Below are positions 7,204 through 16,391 of a stretch of 31,144 bases of DNA, one piece after another (positions within the stretch are counted from its first letter, which is position 1; each line of letters begins with the position of its first letter). The stretch comes from Chelatococcus sp. (GTDB lineage: Bacteria; Pseudomonadota; Alphaproteobacteria; Rhizobiales; Beijerinckiaceae): NCBI GenBank assembly GCA_003248805.1, contig QFQY01000051.1, forward strand, positions 1 to 31,144, in the 5' to 3' direction. The notes beneath the pieces are model-generated. The model did not search any database. It was not told where the DNA came from and saw only the letters and a program-made list of their open reading frames with translations. Both the position numbers and the translations under genes were made by a program.

Positions 7204-7914
7204 TCAGTCCCTCTCGGCGATGCCGAGATAGCCGCGCCAGAGCTCGGCCTTGGGCATGGTGTCAACGAAGGCGCGATGCGAGGCGAAGGCCGCCTCGTCC
7301 AGCCTCGACGCGAGCGGCCGCACACGCTGCGGCCGTTCCGAGACGAGCGTGCCGAGGCCGGGCCCGCCGGCCTCGGTGGCGACGCCCAGGCCGAGCGTGG
7401 TCTGCTTGCCGCCGATCAGCTCGATATAGACCTCGGCGAGGATCTCGGAATCGAGCAGAGCGCCGTGCTTGGTGCGGCGGCTGTTGTCGATGCCGTAGCG
7501 GGCGCAGAGCGCGTCGAGGCTGTTGGAGGCGCCGGGGTGTTTCCGGCGCGCCATGGATAGGGTGTCGACGACGCGGTGCTGCTCGATCAGGCCGAGCCCG
7601 AGCCGCTTGAACTCCATGTTGAGAAAGCCGACGTCGAAGGACGCATTGTGGATGACCAGCCTGGCGTCTTCGATGAAGGCCGCGAACTCCTCGGCGATGG
7701 CCGCGAAGACGGGCTTGTCCGACAGGAAGGCTTCGGACAGCCCGTGAATCCGGAAGGCCTCGTCCGGCATCGAGCGCTCGGGATTGATGTAGACGTGGTA
7801 GAAGCGGCCCGTCGGGCAGTGGTTCAGAAGCTCGACGCAGCCGATCTCGACGACGCGGTCGCCATTGTTGGCTTCGACGCCCGTGGTTTCGGTATCGAGG
7901 ACGATCTCACGCAT
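7204..7914 (-). CDS. dnaQ: DNA polymerase III epsilon subunit (proofreading exonuclease)
   Basis: A 236-residue 3'-5' exonuclease of the DEDDh class. The catalytic set is visible: Asp7 and Glu9 in LDTETTG, Asp94 in HNASFDVGF, His150 and Asp155 in KHGALLDSE. Residues past about 175 are the less conserved tail that in E. coli binds the alpha polymerase. The ATG at 7914 fits the family start; it overlaps the coaE stop by eight bases. It is the last gene of the leftward operon that begins beside the origin. Confidence 0.95.
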   Translation of the reverse strand: MREIVLDTETTGVEANNGDRVVEIGCVELLNHCPTGRFYHVYINPERSMPDEAFRIHGLSEAFLSDKPVFAAIAEEFAAFIEDARLVIHNASFDVGFLNMEFKRLGLGLIEQHRVVDTLSMARRKHPGASNSLDALCARYGIDNSRRTKHGALLDSEILAEVYIELIGGKQTTLGLGVATEAGGPGLGTLVSERPQRVRPLASRLDEAAFASHRAFVDTMPKAELWRGYLGIAERD

Positions 7915-8530
7915 GTCCGGTCCCGCGGTCTGGCTGCCTGCCCGGTCGCCCGGCCAGCGCTGCGAGGATAGAGCAGACCTGCCGGCGCGCGGCCATGACC
8001 CCGCGAGACGTGTCCACCAGGAAATGAGCGCGCCGCCGCTTCTCCGCATCCGGCATCTGCATGCCCAGTATGGCCGCGAGTCTGTCTTCGGTCATACCGG
8101 GCCGGGCGAGAACGCGCCGGCGCTGCTCTTCGGCGGGAGCGGTCACGACGAGGACCGCATCGCAGCGCGCCTCTCCGCCGGTTTCCAGCAGAAGCGGCAC
8201 GTCGAGCACTGCGAGCCCCCGGCCCTCGGCGCGGCAGCGGGCGAGGAATTCCGCCTCCGCCTCGCGCACGAGCGGATGAATGATCGCCTCGAGCCGCTTC
8301 ATCGCCTCGGGCTTGCCCAGCACGGCGGCCGACAATGCGGGCCGGTCGACGACGCCGTCCCTGATCGTTCCCGGGAAGGCCTCCCCCACCGGGCCGACGG
8401 CGCGGCCGCGATGAAGCGCATGGACGGCCCGATCCGCATCGTGCACCGGCACGCCGCTCTCCCCGAACAGGGCCGCCGTCGCGGATTTTCCCATTCCGAT
8501 CGAGCCGGTCAATCCGAGGATGAAGGTCAT
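7907..8530 (-). CDS. coaE: Dephospho-CoA kinase
   Basis: A 207-residue cytoplasmic kinase for the last step of coenzyme A synthesis (dephospho-CoA + ATP to CoA). The P-loop GSIGMGKS is at 9-16, followed by the DADRAVHAL motif, HPLVR, VLDVPLLLETG and VVTAPAEEQRRRV in family order. The length is normal. It overlaps dnaQ by eight bases and follows aroE by 15, so it is translated within the same operon. The coaE-dnaQ pairing is common in alphaproteobacteria. Confidence 0.96.
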   Translation of the reverse strand: MTFILGLTGSIGMGKSATAALFGESGVPVHDADRAVHALHRGRAVGPVGEAFPGTIRDGVVDRPALSAAVLGKPEAMKRLEAIIHPLVREAEAEFLARCRAEGRGLAVLDVPLLLETGGEARCDAVLVVTAPAEEQRRRVLARPGMTEDRLAAILGMQMPDAEKRRRAHFLVDTSRGVMAARRQVCSILAALAGRPGRQPDRGTGHA

Positions 8531-8545
8531 CGTGGCCCCGCCGAA

Positions 8546-9379
8546 TCAGGCGCCCATGATATCCGCCTCGAGCAGGGCACGCAGTGCCGGCGTCACTTTC
8601 GGGGTCACGCCGAACCAGCGGGCGAAGCCCGGAACCGCCTGGTGCAGCAGCATGCCGAGACCATCGACCGGAATCCCGCCGCGACGTTCCGCCTCGGCCA
8701 GCAAGGCCGTCTTCAGCGGCACATAGACGACGTCGTCGACAATCGTGCCCGGCCGAAGACCGGAGAGATCGATATCGAGCGCCGGCTGGCCCTTCATGCC
8801 CAGGGCCGTGGTGTTGACGACGAGATCGGCCGCCGCGACCAGCGCGGACCGCTCCGCCCAGTCGCGCGCTTCGAGCGGCCGGCCCAGCGTCGCGGCCAGG
8901 GCCTCGGCTCGCTCGCGCCCGCGATTGACGACGACGATCCGGCCGATGCCTCGGCTCTTCAGCCCGAAGGCGACGCCCCGCGCCGCACCGCCGGCGCCGA
9001 GCACGAGCGCCGTCCCGACCGTCTCGCTCCAGCGGGGCGCCGTGGCGTCGAGATGGCCGAGGAAACCCAGGACGTCGGTGTTGTCGCCATGGAGGCGGCC
9101 GTCTTCGCTCCATAAGGTGTTGACCGCACCGATGGCGCGGGCGGCATCGCCGACCTCGTCGAGCAGCGGCAGGACGGCTTCCTTGTGCGGAACGGTGACG
9201 TTGCCTCCCGCGAATTCCCCCGAGCGAAGACGCTCGACGAAGGCAGGCAGCTCGGCGGGAGCGACGTCGATGCGCTCATAGGAACCGGCGATGCCGTGTT
9301 CCGTCAGCCAGGCGCCATGGATCAGGGGCGAGCGCGAATGCGCGATGGGATGACCGATGACGAAGCAGCGCGGAGCCAT
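8546..9379 (-). CDS. aroE: Shikimate 5-dehydrogenase
   Basis: A 277-residue NADP-dependent enzyme reducing 3-dehydroshikimate to shikimate in the aromatic amino acid pathway. The substrate site SRSPLIHG is at 15-22, catalytic Lys66 lies in NVTVPHKEAV, Asp102 in GDNTDVLGF, the dinucleotide loop GAGGAARG is at 128-135, and the NTTALGM and QAVPGFARW regions follow. All key residues are present. It lies between maf (18-base gap) and coaE (15-base gap). Confidence 0.96.
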   Translation of the reverse strand: MAPRCFVIGHPIAHSRSPLIHGAWLTEHGIAGSYERIDVAPAELPAFVERLRSGEFAGGNVTVPHKEAVLPLLDEVGDAARAIGAVNTLWSEDGRLHGDNTDVLGFLGHLDATAPRWSETVGTALVLGAGGAARGVAFGLKSRGIGRIVVVNRGRERAEALAATLGRPLEARDWAERSALVAAADLVVNTTALGMKGQPALDIDLSGLRPGTIVDDVVYVPLKTALLAEAERRGGIPVDGLGMLLHQAVPGFARWFGVTPKVTPALRALLEADIMGA

Positions 9380-9397
9380 GAGGGAGTCCGATCGGAA

Positions 9398-10024
9398 TCA
9401 GTTTGCGAGCAGGCCGAGCCGGCGAAGGGCCGCCAGCACTGCCAGCAGCGGCAGGCCGAGGATGGTGAAATGATCGCCTTCGACCGATTCGAAGAGCTGG
9501 GCGCCGAGCCCCTCGATCTGATAGGCGCCGACGCTCTGGAGAACGGCCGGCCCCGCGCTGTGCAGATAGAGCGCGATGAAGCTCTCCGTCAGGGGACGCA
9601 TGACGAGGCCTGCACTGTCGAAGCCGTCGGCCAGGATCACGCCGTCCCTGGTCAAAGCGAAGGCGGAATGAAGGGTGTGACGCCGCCCGGCGAGAGCCCC
9701 GAGCTGAGCCGCAGCTTGCGGGACGTCCAGCGGCTTGTGGAAAGCGATGCCATCGCAGTCGAGCGTCTGGTCCGCCCCGAGCACGACCCGTCCCGGAGCC
9801 GTGGCAGCTCCTGCGAGTGCCTTGGCCCGCGCGAGCGCGAGCGCAACCATCCCGGCGCCGGCTCCTTCGGCCCGCAGAGGAGCCTCGACAGCCCGCTCGT
9901 CGATGGCAGGACGGATAACCTCGGGCACGACGCCCGCAGCCGCCAGCATGGCCCGACGGCTCTCGCTTCCCGAGGCGAGAAGCAAGGGCCGGGTACCGAG
10001 CCAGAGCCCGGACGGACCGCTCAT
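9398..10024 (-). CDS. maf: Maf-family nucleoside triphosphate pyrophosphatase
   Basis: A 208-residue house-cleaning enzyme of the Maf/HAM1-like fold that hydrolyses non-canonical nucleotides to monophosphates; originally named for a septum-inhibition effect in Bacillus. Motifs seen are LLASGSESRRAML (15-27), the GADQTL catalytic region (83-88), the RRHTLHSAF segment and the closing YQIEGLGAQLFESVEGDHF..GLPL pattern. Exact nucleotide preference (dTTP/UTP versus modified pyrimidines) cannot be assigned. Its ATG overlaps the stop of the upstream kinase/pyrophosphorylase gene (ATGA). Confidence 0.94.
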   Translation of the reverse strand: MSGPSGLWLGTRPLLLASGSESRRAMLAAAGVVPEVIRPAIDERAVEAPLRAEGAGAGMVALALARAKALAGAATAPGRVVLGADQTLDCDGIAFHKPLDVPQAAAQLGALAGRRHTLHSAFALTRDGVILADGFDSAGLVMRPLTESFIALYLHSAGPAVLQSVGAYQIEGLGAQLFESVEGDHFTILGLPLLAVLAALRRLGLLAN

Positions 10025-10857
10025 GTGGCGATGAACTTCATGCGGTGATCGCGCAGGAGGTCGAGGATCGAGGCTGCGGTCTCCTCGATGGAGCGGCGCG
10101 TGACATCGATGACCGGCCAGCCCCTGCGCCCACAGAGCCGCCGGGACTGGGCGACCTCGTCGGCGACCGCGGCGGGATCGACATAGGCCGTCTCTTCCTC
10201 GGCCCGCAGCGACAGCAGGCGGTTCTGACGGATCTGGACGATGCGGTCGGCGCTGGCGACGAGCCCGACGATCAGAGGCTTCTTCAGCCGGTCGAGTTCC
10301 TCCGGCAGGGGCGTGTTCGGCACGAGCGGGATATTGGCGGTCTTGATGCCGCGATTGGCGAGATAGATGCTCGTCGGCGTCTTCGAGGTCCGGCTGATGC
10401 CGACGAGGATGACGTCGGCGCTTTCGAGGTCGCCGCCGAGCTGCCCGTCGTCATGGAGCAGCGTGTAGTTCATCGCGTCGATGCGCCGGAAATACTCCGT
10501 GTTGAGCACATGCTGCGCGCCCGGCTTCGTCGCCGACGTCTGTCCGAGATAGGACTGGAACAGCGACAGCACGGGCTGGAGCACCGAGAGGCATGGGCAG
10601 CCGAGGTTGCGGCAGAAGGTTTCCAGGCGCTCCGACCATTCGGGCTCGACGAGCGTGTAGAGGACCACGCCGGGCGAGGCCTCGATCTCCGCCAGGACAC
10701 GGGAGAGCTGCGCCTCCGACCGCACGAGCGGATAGACATGCTCGATGGCCGAGACCGTTTCGTACTGGGCGGCGGCCGCGCGGCTGACGGCGATCAGGGT
10801 TTCGCCGGTCGCGTCGGAGACCAGATGCAGATGGAAGTAGTTGCGCGGCACGGCCAT
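10021..10857 (-). CDS. Pyruvate phosphate dikinase / PEP synthase regulatory protein (DUF299)
   Basis: A 278-residue bifunctional Ser/Thr kinase and pyrophosphorylase of the PSRP/DUF299 (UPF0085) family, which switches pyruvate phosphate dikinase or PEP synthase off and on by phosphorylation. The N-terminal FHLHLVSDATGETL (8-21) and the P-loop-like GISRTSKTPTSIYLA (153-167) are diagnostic. Which dikinase it controls here is not shown. The ATG at 10857 matches the family start; the longer open frame upstream runs into origin DNA and has no similarity. This is the RP001-type gene that flanks the origin opposite hemE in Rickettsia and Caulobacter. It heads the maf-aroE-coaE-dnaQ operon. Confidence 0.93.
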   Translation of the reverse strand: MAVPRNYFHLHLVSDATGETLIAVSRAAAAQYETVSAIEHVYPLVRSEAQLSRVLAEIEASPGVVLYTLVEPEWSERLETFCRNLGCPCLSVLQPVLSLFQSYLGQTSATKPGAQHVLNTEYFRRIDAMNYTLLHDDGQLGGDLESADVILVGISRTSKTPTSIYLANRGIKTANIPLVPNTPLPEELDRLKKPLIVGLVASADRIVQIRQNRLLSLRAEEETAYVDPAAVADEVAQSRRLCGRRGWPVIDVTRRSIEETAASILDLLRDHRMKFIAT

Positions 10858-10963
10858 TCCCGCATGCGAGGAGGGATTCACCTCTAGCCCGACACGCGCG
10901 CAAAGCAAATCTCCCGCGCCGACCGCGAGCGAGCGGGCTCTTTCAACAGGGGGTGGGGACGGG

Positions 10964-10972
10964 TGTGGACAA
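10964..10972 (-). promoter_or_regulatory. DnaA box-like site
   Basis: Reverse strand TTGTCCACA, one mismatch from the consensus TTATCCACA. It is the best DnaA match in the origin gap. Weaker candidates are CCATCCACA at 11022-11030 and the pair at 11163-11182. Confidence 0.6.
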
Positions 10973-11057
10973 GTGAGCGCCCGGACGGCCCGACGGACGG
11001 GCTCTGTATAACCCCCCGCCGCCATCCACAGCCCAACCGCTGTGACGAGAGAAAGAG

Positions 11058-11073
11058 TGTTTCACGTGAATCA
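11058..11073. promoter_or_regulatory. parS-like ParB-binding site in the origin
   Basis: TGTTTCACGTGAATCA matches the bacterial parS consensus TGTTTCACGTGAAACA at 15 of 16 positions. The single change (A to T at position 14) creates a GAATC site at 11068-11072. It is probably bound by the ParB encoded at 21164. Confidence 0.7.
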
Positions 11074-11111
11074 TTCCGGCAGCCGGGTCGGATCTGTCCG
11101 ATTCCGATTGG

Positions 11112-11127
11112 TTAAGAAAGCCTTAAC
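11112..11127 (+). promoter_or_regulatory. CtrA box (TTAA-N7-TTAAC)
   Basis: TTAA at 11112-11115, seven bases, then TTAAC at 11123-11127: an exact match to the full CtrA recognition sequence. In Caulobacter, CtrA bound at such sites in the origin blocks initiation and the hemE-side promoter. No other full box was noticed in the gap. Confidence 0.75.
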
Positions 11128-11216
11128 GACCGCTCTGCGGCGTCATGTCCTGCCGGTCGGCCTGTGGACCGGTTGTGGAAGGCCTTGCGCCGGGCTATCT
11201 GCCCTCTCCCAAGAGC

Positions 11217-11262
11217 TAAAAAATAAGATTCCTAAAAGAGATTCTTATTTGAAGAAGATTCA
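11217..11262. other. AT-rich block, possible DNA unwinding element
   Basis: 36 of 46 bases are A or T in an otherwise GC-rich window. It contains an 8-bp inverted repeat AAATAAGA (11221-11228) / TCTTATTT (11243-11250) and three GATTC sites (11227, 11240, 11257). It ends 20 bases before the hemE start, so it could also hold hemE promoter sequence. Confidence 0.55.
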
Positions 11263-11281
11263 CGCGAGGTTGGAACACGGC

Positions 11282-12316
11282 ATGGCGAGCGCGGCTCAAC
11301 CGATCTTCCTGCGGGCCCTCGCCGGCGAAACCCTGCCGACGCCGCCACTCTGGCTGATGCGCCAGGCAGGGCGGTATCTTCCCGAGTATCGCGAAGTCAG
11401 GGCCAAGGCCGGCAGCTTTCTCGCGCTCTGCTACAATCCCGAGCTCGCCGCCGAGGTCACGCTCCAGCCGATCCGGCGTTTCGGTTTCGACGCCGCGATC
11501 CTGTTCTCCGACATTCTCGTCATTCCCCAGGCCCTCGGCCAGAAGCTCTGGTTCGTCGAGGGCGAAGGTCCGCGGCTGGAGCCCATCGGCGACGCGCAGG
11601 CGCTAGCCGCCATCGGGGATGAGGCGGACGAAGCCAGGCTCGCGCCCGTCATCGAGACCGTCGGACGTGTCCGCGCTTCCCTGCCCCGAGGCACTGGTTT
11701 CATCGGGTTCTGCGGAGCGCCCTGGACTGTCGCGACCTATATGGTCGCGGGGCGCGGTACGCCCGACCAGGGCCCGGCACGAGCCATGCTCGTCGAGAAC
11801 CCGACGCTGTTCCAGGAGATCGTCGACCGAATCGTCGCCGCCTCGATCCGGTATCTGTCGGCGCAGATCGAAGCCGGCGTCGATGCCGTGCAGATCTTCG
11901 ACAGCTGGGCCGGAGCACTCGAAGGAGCCGATTTCCAGCGCTGGTGCATCGAGCCCACGAGACGGATCGTCGCGGGCGTCCGCGCATTGCATCCCGCTGC
12001 GCGCATCATCGGTTTCCCACGGGGCGCGGGTGCGGCGATCCCCGACTACGTCAGGCAGACCGGGATCAACGCCGTCAGTCTCGAATCGGCTATCGACCGG
12101 GGTTTCGCGCGCGACCGCATCCAGTCCCTGGTGCCGATTCAGGGCCATCTCGACCCGCTGATCCTGCGGGCTGGCGGGCCGGATCTCGAACTGGAGATCG
12201 CTCGCATTCGCGACGCGTTCGGCGCGGCTCCGTTCATTTTCAATCTGGGTCACGGTATCCTGCCGGACACGCCGATCGCTCATGTCGAGCGGCTGGTCGC
12301 GGCGGTGCGAAGCTGA
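11282..12316 (+). CDS. hemE: Uroporphyrinogen decarboxylase
   Basis: A 344-residue cytoplasmic enzyme converting uroporphyrinogen III to coproporphyrinogen III in heme and related tetrapyrrole synthesis. The N-terminal signature LWLMRQAGRYLPEYRE is at 23-38; FSDILVIPQALG carries the conserved Asp; GFCGAPWTVATYMVAG, QIFDSWAG and NLGHGILPDTP follow in family order. The ATG at 11282 gives the usual length; the in-frame stretch from 11042 is origin DNA. It is the classic right-hand neighbour of alphaproteobacterial origins. hemJ follows after 15 bases, giving a small heme operon. Confidence 0.97.
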   Translation: MASAAQPIFLRALAGETLPTPPLWLMRQAGRYLPEYREVRAKAGSFLALCYNPELAAEVTLQPIRRFGFDAAILFSDILVIPQALGQKLWFVEGEGPRLEPIGDAQALAAIGDEADEARLAPVIETVGRVRASLPRGTGFIGFCGAPWTVATYMVAGRGTPDQGPARAMLVENPTLFQEIVDRIVAASIRYLSAQIEAGVDAVQIFDSWAGALEGADFQRWCIEPTRRIVAGVRALHPAARIIGFPRGAGAAIPDYVRQTGINAVSLESAIDRGFARDRIQSLVPIQGHLDPLILRAGGPDLELEIARIRDAFGAAPFIFNLGHGILPDTPIAHVERLVAAVRS

Positions 12317-12331
12317 CGGGGCGACATTCCG

Positions 12332-12754
12332 ATGTACGAATGGGTCAAGGCTTTCCACATCATCGCGGTGATCGCGTGGATGGCGGGCATGCTCTATCTG
12401 CCGCGCCTCATGGTCTATCACGTCGACGCGCAGATCGGCTCGATCCAGTCGGAGACCTTCAAGATCATGGAGCGGCGCCTGCTGAAGGCGATCATCAATC
12501 CCGCGATGATCGTGAGCTGGGTGCTCGGGCTCTATCTCGCCTGGAGCGTCTACGGCTTCCACGGCGGCTGGCTCCACGCCAAGATCCTGCTCGTGCTGAT
12601 CCTCTCCGGCGCGCACGGCTACCTGGCCGGCCGGGTGCGGGCCTTCGCGGAGGACCGGAACGACAAGCCGGCGCGATTCTACCGCGTCCTGAACGAGGTT
12701 CCGACGCTGCTCATGATCGCGATCGTCATTCTCGTCGTGGTGAAGCCGTTCTGA
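12332..12754 (+). CDS. hemJ: Protoporphyrinogen IX oxidase HemJ
   Basis: A 140-residue inner-membrane protein with about four membrane helices, of the HemJ (formerly UPF0093) family, which oxidises protoporphyrinogen IX to protoporphyrin IX in bacteria lacking HemG and HemY. The conserved first helix FHIIAVIAWMAGMLYLPRL carries the His at position 9 needed by the family; Arg and Lys positions in RRLLKAIINPAM also match. The length is typical. It sits 15 bases after hemE, another step of the same pathway. Confidence 0.93.
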   Translation: MYEWVKAFHIIAVIAWMAGMLYLPRLMVYHVDAQIGSIQSETFKIMERRLLKAIINPAMIVSWVLGLYLAWSVYGFHGGWLHAKILLVLILSGAHGYLAGRVRAFAEDRNDKPARFYRVLNEVPTLLMIAIVILVVVKPF

Positions 12755-12973
12755 CGTCGGCGATGTCGTTTCCGGCTTGAGCCCGGCGGCGATTCCCGCT
12801 ATCAGAAGTGGCGCTCTTCAGCGTCCTCCCTTGTTGTCGATGGTCTTTGAGCTGGCTGCCTGGCAGCGGCTCGCGGCGCGCAGTCGTCGCGCCAGCCCGA
12901 TCCGGGCCTGTCGATCACCATACCACCTCCGGTCTTCTGCGGTCCCGCAGGAGCCTTCACGATCCGGATGCCC

Positions 12974-14239
12974 ATGCGGGAAATCAAGCTTCAGGACCTC
13001 AAGGTGAAGTCCCCGACCGAACTGCTCGCGTTCGCCGAGGAGGTCGAGGTCGAAAACGCCAGCACCATGCGCAAGCAGGAGCTGATGTTCGCTATCCTCA
13101 AGCAGCTCGCGGCGCGTGAGACCGAGATCCTCGGTGAGGGCGTGGTCGAGGTCCTGCAGGACGGTTTCGGCTTCCTGCGCTCGCCCGATTCGAACTATCT
13201 GCCGGGACCGGACGACATCTATGTCTCGCCCTCGCAGATCCGGAAATTTGGGCTGCGGACCGGCGACACGGTCGAGGGGCCGATCCGTGGACCGAAGGAC
13301 GGCGAGCGCTATTTCGCGCTGCTGAAGGTCAACACGGTCAATTTCGAAGACCCCGAGAAGATCAAGCACAAGATCCATTTCGACAATCTGACGCCGCTCT
13401 ATCCGGACGAGCGGCTGAAGCTCGAGGTGCAGGACCCGACGAAGAAGGACTTCTCGCCGCGGGTCATCGATATCGTCGCCCCGATCGGCAAGGGCCAGCG
13501 CGCGCTGATCGTCGCGCCGCCGCGCACCGGCAAGACCGTGCTGCTGCAAAACATCGCGCAGTCGATCACGACCAATCACCCCGAGTGCTATCTGATCGTT
13601 CTGCTGATCGACGAGCGGCCCGAGGAAGTCACGGACATGCAGCGTTCGGTCAAGGGCGAGGTCGTGTCCTCGACCTTCGACGAGCCGGCTTCGCGTCACG
13701 TCCAGGTCGCGGAGATGGTGATCGAGAAGGCTAAGCGCCTGGTCGAGCACGGCCGCGACGTGGTCATCCTGCTCGATTCGATCACGCGCCTCGGCCGCGC
13801 CTACAACACGGTCGTGCCGTCCTCCGGCAAGGTGCTGACCGGCGGTGTCGACGCCAATGCCCTGCAGCGGCCGAAGCGCTTCTTCGGTGCCGCCCGCAAC
13901 ATCGAGGAAGGCGGTTCGCTCACCATCGTCGCGACCGCGCTGATCGACACCGGCTCGCGCATGGACGAGGTGATCTTCGAGGAATTCAAGGGCACCGGTA
14001 ACTCGGAAATCGTCCTGGATCGCAAGGTCGCCGACAAGCGTATCTTCCCGGCGATCGACATCCTCAAGTCGGGCACGCGCAAGGAGGAGCTCATCACGCC
14101 GCGCTCCGACCTGCAGAAGACCTATGTCCTGCGCCGGATCCTCAACCCGATGGGTCCGCAGGACGCGATCGAGTTCCTCATCGACAAGCTGCGGCAGACG
14201 AAGCAGAACTCCGAGTTCTTCGACTCGATGAACACCTGA
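12974..14239 (+). CDS. rho: Transcription termination factor Rho
   Basis: A 421-residue hexameric RNA-dependent ATPase that ends transcription and releases RNA polymerase. The N-terminal helix bundle (MREIKLQDLKVKSPTELLAF) is followed by the RNA-binding fold with GFGFLRS (64-70), the Walker A APPRTGKT (181-188), LLIDERPEEVT (210-220) and the ring Q-loop region SGKVLTGGVDANAL. The ATG at 12974 gives the family's usual start and length; an ATG six bases earlier (12968) is in frame. The 219 bases between hemJ and rho contain no gene; rho leaders are often self-regulated by premature termination, which is possible but not shown here. Confidence 0.97.
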   Translation: MREIKLQDLKVKSPTELLAFAEEVEVENASTMRKQELMFAILKQLAARETEILGEGVVEVLQDGFGFLRSPDSNYLPGPDDIYVSPSQIRKFGLRTGDTVEGPIRGPKDGERYFALLKVNTVNFEDPEKIKHKIHFDNLTPLYPDERLKLEVQDPTKKDFSPRVIDIVAPIGKGQRALIVAPPRTGKTVLLQNIAQSITTNHPECYLIVLLIDERPEEVTDMQRSVKGEVVSSTFDEPASRHVQVAEMVIEKAKRLVEHGRDVVILLDSITRLGRAYNTVVPSSGKVLTGGVDANALQRPKRFFGAARNIEEGGSLTIVATALIDTGSRMDEVIFEEFKGTGNSEIVLDRKVADKRIFPAIDILKSGTRKEELITPRSDLQKTYVLRRILNPMGPQDAIEFLIDKLRQTKQNSEFFDSMNT

Positions 14240-14264
14240 GACCGGCCGAAAATCGCGAGTTTGG

Positions 14265-14306
14265 AAACGCCCGGCCGGATGACAATCCGGCCGGGCGTTT
14301 TCGTTT
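14265..14306. terminator. Strong intrinsic terminator between rho and the DUF255 gene
   Basis: A perfect 16-bp stem at 14265-14280 and 14285-14300 with a GACA loop, rich in G and C, ending in TTTTCGTTTT on the + strand. The left arm begins with AAA, so on the minus strand it ends in a shorter T run. It clearly ends rho and may also block read-through from the convergent gene. Confidence 0.9.
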
Positions 14307-14346
14307 TCAGGTCCTGCCATGCGGCGGCTGAAGCTGTCCCCGCGCT

Positions 14347-16347
<2,001 letters not shown>

Positions 16348-16391
16348 CGTCGTCTCTCCCCTTCGGGCGGCTGGCTCGGCCGGAGGCGGCC

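Larger units (their letters stand above)
10858..11281. other. oriC: Candidate chromosomal replication origin (oriC)
   Basis: This is the longest gene-free stretch in the window, between the DUF299 (RP001-type) gene and hemE, the position of Cori in Caulobacter and the predicted origin in Rickettsia. Seen in it: a DnaA-box-like TTGTCCACA (reverse strand, 10964-10972) and weaker matches sharing TCCACA at 11022-11030 and, on the reverse strand, 11163-11171 and 11174-11182 (the last TTCCACA); a perfect CtrA box at 11112-11127; a parS-like site at 11058-11073; six GANTC sites; and an AT-rich block at 11217-11262 (36 of 46 bases A or T) that could be the unwinding element. Flanking genes point outward. 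Function is inferred from position and site content. Confidence 0.85.

Noticed and set aside
12818..14320. 500-residue frame opposite rho
   Set aside because: Composition is Arg/Asp/Leu-rich as expected for a complement of GC-rich coding DNA; rho is unmistakable on the + strand.
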